Source of the DNA: Candidatus Moraniibacteriota bacterium
GTDB lineage: Bacteria > Patescibacteriota > Minisyncoccia > Moranbacterales > UBA11712
Length of the DNA: 33,078 nt
Direction of reading: 5' to 3'
Assembly (NCBI GenBank): GCA_028716005.1
Contig: JAQUQQ010000005.1
Span: 1-33,078 of the forward strand
Under the pieces are notes generated by a model that had not been told where the DNA came from, did not search any database, and saw only the letters and a program-made list of their open reading frames with translations. The translations under genes were made by a program, and so were the position numbers. Of this stretch, positions 30,155 to 33,078 are shown in pieces; position 1 is the stretch's first letter; each line of letters begins with the position of its first letter.

Positions 30155-33078
30155 TCAATTCTTTTTTAGTTCAAAGCGGGTATTCTCGAGCGACAGATTG
30201 GCATTGCCAAAAGGATCCCTTTCAATAACTTTTTTCCACTTTTGAGTGAAATATCTAGGTTCTTTCAAATTATCATTTTTGCCCCGACTTCTGCTTTCAT
30301 GGTGATAAAGAAGAACATCCGGATTATATACGATCCGGTATCCGCTTTTCAGCAGTTTCAGGCAATAATCAACGTCGTTGAACGCCACTGCCATATTTCT
30401 CTCGTCAAATCCGCCAACCTTTTCAAAAAGGCTCTTTTTTGTGAGCATGCAGGCAGCCGTTACTGCCGAATAATTCCTCATCACGAGATTATAATTTTGA
30501 TAACCGCCTTCTTCAAAATGCATGTTTTTATTGGCATGATCAGCCGTTGAATGCGGACCGACTATAACCCCGCTGTGCTGTATTGTCTTGTCGCCATAAA
30601 TCAATCTTGCGCCAACTGCACCGATTTTCTTATCCATAATCAGGGTTCCCACCATTGCCGTCAGCCATTCGGAAGAGATCACTTCCGTGTCGTTGTTCAG
30701 AAGCAAAATCAGTTCAGTTTCAATATTTTTGACGGCCAAATTGTGAATTTTCGAGTAATTGAATTCTTTCGTGGGAATGCTGACGTATCGTATTTTCTCC
30801 TTGTCCAGAAAATCAAATGTTTTTTTCTCTTTGCTATTGTTGTCGACAACCAAAATATCATAATTTTTATAATCTGTTTTTTCCTTTATGCTCTCGATGC
30901 ATCTTTTGAGCAAATCCACTTTGTCTTTCGTCGGTATGATTATTGTCACTTTTTCTTCGTAATCATCAGGACTGAATTCAATTTTATAGTTTGGCAGATT
31001 TTTTTCAACTGCAAAATCAGGGATTTCCGCCTTGCCCTTGATCATCCTTCTTTTCAGGGCCCTTTCAAGAGCCCGTTTTCCGTTTTCAATATTGGAAAAA
31101 TCCTTTTCTTGCCATGGAAAAATTCTTTTGTGATAGAGAATCTTCGGAACGTGGAATGGCTTTTCGACAATTTCCGAAAGCCTCAAAAGGAAATCATATG
31201 TTTCGGCACTCTTGAATCCTTCCCTGAAACCTCCGGCTCTTTTGAACGCTTCTCTTCTCACGATCAGAAAATTTCCGACATACCCTTGGGACAAAACCAG
31301 TTCCGGGCTCCAATCCGGTTTGAAATTGTGGCCGAACCGCAATTCATTTTCGTTTATTTGGTCTTCATCGCTGTAAACAAGATCCAAATCAGAATTTTCA
31401 TTTATTGATTTTGCATTTTCAAAAAGCGCGTTTGGCGCCAGCCCGTCGTTTTGCCCGAGAAAACCGATGAATTCGCCCGTCGCCATTTCCGCGGCCCTAT
31501 TGATCACCCGCGACAAATCCTCCTTTTTTTCGAAAAATTCGACTCTTATTCTTGAGTCTCTTTTTTCGAACTGCGCCAATATCTTTTTTACGATAATTTT
31601 CGTTGAAGCGTTGTCGACAACACAAAGTTCCCAATTTTGATAATATTGGTTGATGACCGAAAAAACCGTTTTTCGCAGAAATATTTCGTCCGCGTCGAAA
31701 ACGGGCAAGACGATGCTGATTTTCGGCTTGTATTCAAATTTCTCCATCTCTTTCTCAATTTTGATTCTATCCCATTTTTCATTTTTTTGAATCCAAACTT
31801 CGTATTCACTGAGATTGAGCGTTTCTGTCTGTTCCCCCGGCTTTCTGAAATATCCCCTGCCGTGAAGAATATATTTATACAAATACCAAAAAAATTTTCT
31901 CAATCCCTCCTTTTTCAGGGCTATCACCCCTTTCTCCGCCAGTTCGAAAAAATTTCTCGGGCGAAAATTTTTTATTCGAAGATATAATTTCCTCGCCTTC
32001 CAAAACTTCGACGATTTTATGAAATTTATCTCTTGATCTCTTTGCCTGATTTGCGTGTCTCTTTCCTTGATTTGCGTGTCTCTTTGCTGAATCTCCAGAC
32101 GCATATTCTGAATGTCTCTTTCTATATTCCTAAGCTCATCGCCCTCAAGCTTCAAACGTCGTTCTGTTCGCGCATTGATTTCTTTTTCAATCTTGATAAT
32201 TTCATCTTTCAAAACAACTGATTTGTTCAGTCTTTCGATCTCTTTTTCCCATTTGTCAGCTGTTATGCGAAGCTTGTTTATCTCATAATCTTTCGACACA
32301 ACGGCTTTGCCCTTTTCCCGGTCGATTTTGTTGACCAAATTTATTCCTTCTCCCAAAGCTTCCAGAAAGAGGGAATCCTCGATTGGGATATCTTTTATGG
32401 CCAATTCCTTGAGTTTTTTGTCTTTTTTTATAAAATATATCTTTCTGTAGGAAGGTGACGAAAAATCAAACGGATAAACTTTCGAGTTATAGAAAAAATT
32501 GAATTTCTCCAGCTCCCTGGTCATCTCTTCAGAAAGATTTTTTGAAGCCAAGAGGCCGATACCCATCATCACCTCCCAGATGAAAAGCCTGTTGTTGTGG
32601 ATCTTTTGGAAGGAAAGATTTTTTGAAAAAATTATTTTTTCAAGGCTTTTTTCATCCGGAAGACCGTTTTTTATATGCTCTTTGAGCCAAATATGGTCCT
32701 TGCCTCCGGAAAGTATTTTGTAACTCTCATTGGCCTTTTTTTCCGCTTCCGCCACTTCCTTTGAAAAGAAAGGAGCGGCGAGGATCACTCCCAGCTTGGC
32801 CACTCTTATTTTTTCATTTATAAACGTTTCTCTTTTGTCTTTCGGAATGTGCTCAAAAACATCCGACGATACCACCCAATCAAAGCTTGAATCGTCAAGC
32901 GGCATTGAACATCCGTCGCCTTTTATATAGTTATTGTCTTTTGAATCAACATAGGGATCCAAATAAAAAACAACGTCATCGGGCAAAAAACGTCGCATCA
33001 AATTCCACCTGCCTCCAACGTCAAGAACCCTGAACTTCTTTTCGTTCTTCCGATTGGCATTGATGATGTCGCGGATTG
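30155..33078 (-). CDS. Methyltransferase-coiled coil-GT2-GT2 multidomain protein (5' end beyond right edge)
   Basis: The track starts this ORF at TTG 33001, but the frame stays open to the edge. The added residues include RVLDVGGRWNLMRRF, whose DVGG is the SAM-binding motif I, so the true start lies outside. Using track numbering: a class I methyltransferase to ~190 (FDWVVSSDVFEHIPKDKRE); a long coiled coil ~215-325 with 7-residue repeats QQRDTQI/KERDTQI/RQRDQEI; then FWKARKLYLRIKN. GT2 no. 1 covers ~425-640 (ISIVLPVFDADEIFLR, VYSDEDQIN). GT2 no. 2 covers ~683-920 (VTIIIPTKDKVDLLKRCI, LLNNDTEV, AFNDVDYCLKL). In GT2 no. 1 the usual DHDD-type site reads GQND. Tandem GT2 domains plus a methyltransferase on a coiled coil suggest glycan chain extension with capping. 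First gene of the minus operon seen here. Confidence 0.88.
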   Translation of the reverse strand, partial: IRDIINANRKNEKKFRVLDVGGRWNLMRRFLPDDVVFYLDPYVDSKDNNYIKGDGCSMPLDDSSFDWVVSSDVFEHIPKDKRETFINEKIRVAKLGVILAAPFFSKEVAEAEKKANESYKILSGGKDHIWLKEHIKNGLPDEKSLEKIIFSKNLSFQKIHNNRLFIWEVMMGIGLLASKNLSEEMTRELEKFNFFYNSKVYPFDFSSPSYRKIYFIKKDKKLKELAIKDIPIEDSLFLEALGEGINLVNKIDREKGKAVVSKDYEINKLRITADKWEKEIERLNKSVVLKDEIIKIEKEINARTERRLKLEGDELRNIERDIQNMRLEIQQRDTQIKERDTQIRQRDQEINFIKSSKFWKARKLYLRIKNFRPRNFFELAEKGVIALKKEGLRKFFWYLYKYILHGRGYFRKPGEQTETLNLSEYEVWIQKNEKWDRIKIEKEMEKFEYKPKISIVLPVFDADEIFLRKTVFSVINQYYQNWELCVVDNASTKIIVKKILAQFEKRDSRIRVEFFEKKEDLSRVINRAAEMATGEFIGFLGQNDGLAPNALFENAKSINENSDLDLVYSDEDQINENELRFGHNFKPDWSPELVLSQGYVGNFLIVRREAFKRAGGFREGFKSAETYDFLLRLSEIVEKPFHVPKILYHKRIFPWQEKDFSNIENGKRALERALKRRMIKGKAEIPDFAVEKNLPNYKIEFSPDDYEEKVTIIIPTKDKVDLLKRCIESIKEKTDYKNYDILVVDNNSKEKKTFDFLDKEKIRYVSIPTKEFNYSKIHNLAVKNIETELILLLNNDTEVISSEWLTAMVGTLIMDKKIGAVGARLIYGDKTIQHSGVIVGPHSTADHANKNMHFEEGGYQNYNLVMRNYSAVTAACMLTKKSLFEKVGGFDERNMAVAFNDVDYCLKLLKSGYRIVYNPDVLLYHHESRSRGKNDNLKEPRYFTQKWKKVIERDPFGNANLSLENTRFELKKN
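32047..32088. repeat. 21-bp tandem repeat encoding coiled-coil heptads
   Basis: Two copies of tgatttgcgtgtctctttnct (32047-32067 and 32068-32088) differ at one base, with a weaker third copy on the lower-coordinate side. On the coding (minus) strand each encodes one seven-residue unit of the coiled coil in the giant protein, so copy-number change would lengthen or shorten it by whole heptads. Confidence 0.7.

Noticed and set aside
30551-31408. 285-residue plus-strand ORF
   Set aside because: Antisense to the tandem GT2 protein; low-complexity Phe/Asn composition.
32047-32088. CRISPR-like direct repeats
   Set aside because: The copies are contiguous with no spacers and encode coiled-coil heptads in a conserved frame.

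Overview
The window is one long surface-glycan (polysaccharide or glycoprotein-glycan) biosynthesis locus. It has no rRNA, tRNA, CRISPR array or transposase gene. Glycosyltransferases, sugar-nucleotide enzymes and lipid-carrier membrane proteins are packed tightly, often with 4-20 bp overlaps. Most start codons have no Shine-Dalgarno (SD) motif, coding runs are lysine/poly-A rich, several enzymes are fused, and TGA is a normal stop. This fits a Patescibacteria/CPR-type genome using code 11 (not a code-25 Gracilibacteria/Absconditabacteria lineage). That placement is inference: no phylogenetic marker gene is present.

Layout. 1-271 (-): 5' end of a GT2 that runs off the left edge. 341-5221 (+): a GT-C membrane glycosyltransferase, a GalE-like epimerase, and an ADP-heptose set (RfaE1 kinase, GmhB phosphatase, RfaE2 adenylyltransferase) broken up by small REP-like hairpins. 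5225-8043 (-): a secreted calcineurin-like phosphoesterase and a GT2-GT9 (heptosyltransferase-type) fusion. 8101-9764 (+): UDP-glucuronate decarboxylase and a DPM1-like GT2, closed by a terminator. 9917-10471 (+): a Nudix hydrolase, closed by a strong terminator. 10597-11331 (+): an HddC/LmbO-type sugar-1-phosphate nucleotidyltransferase. 11462-14438 (+): GHMP sugar kinase, SIS isomerase, GmhB-type phosphatase and transaldolase in one tight operon, ended by a three-tier hairpin. 14553-27147 (+): a long operon with epimerase, polyprenyl GT2, Gfo/Idh/MocA oxidoreductase, SDR, GT-C, split transketolase, epimerase-GT2 fusion, methyltransferase, GtrA and a large membrane protein. 27195-33078 (-): epimerase, GT2, GT4 and a very large methyltransferase-coiled coil-GT2-GT2 protein that runs off the right edge.

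How it may work together. The ADP-heptose genes and the GT9 domain suggest transfer of ADP-heptose. The central block has the enzyme classes needed to build a second, probably GDP-activated, higher-carbon sugar: aldol transfer, isomerisation, anomeric kinase, phosphatase, nucleotidyltransferase. The same set makes GDP-heptose (GmhA/HddA/GmhB/HddC) and, when a transaldolase is added, matches the GDP-octose pathway of lincomycin biosynthesis (LmbR/LmbN/LmbP/LmbK/LmbO). The split transketolase downstream could feed it with pentose and heptulose phosphates. The genes at 9917 and 11462-14438 have strong SD sites and look more GC-rich than most neighbours, so this block may be an acquired module.
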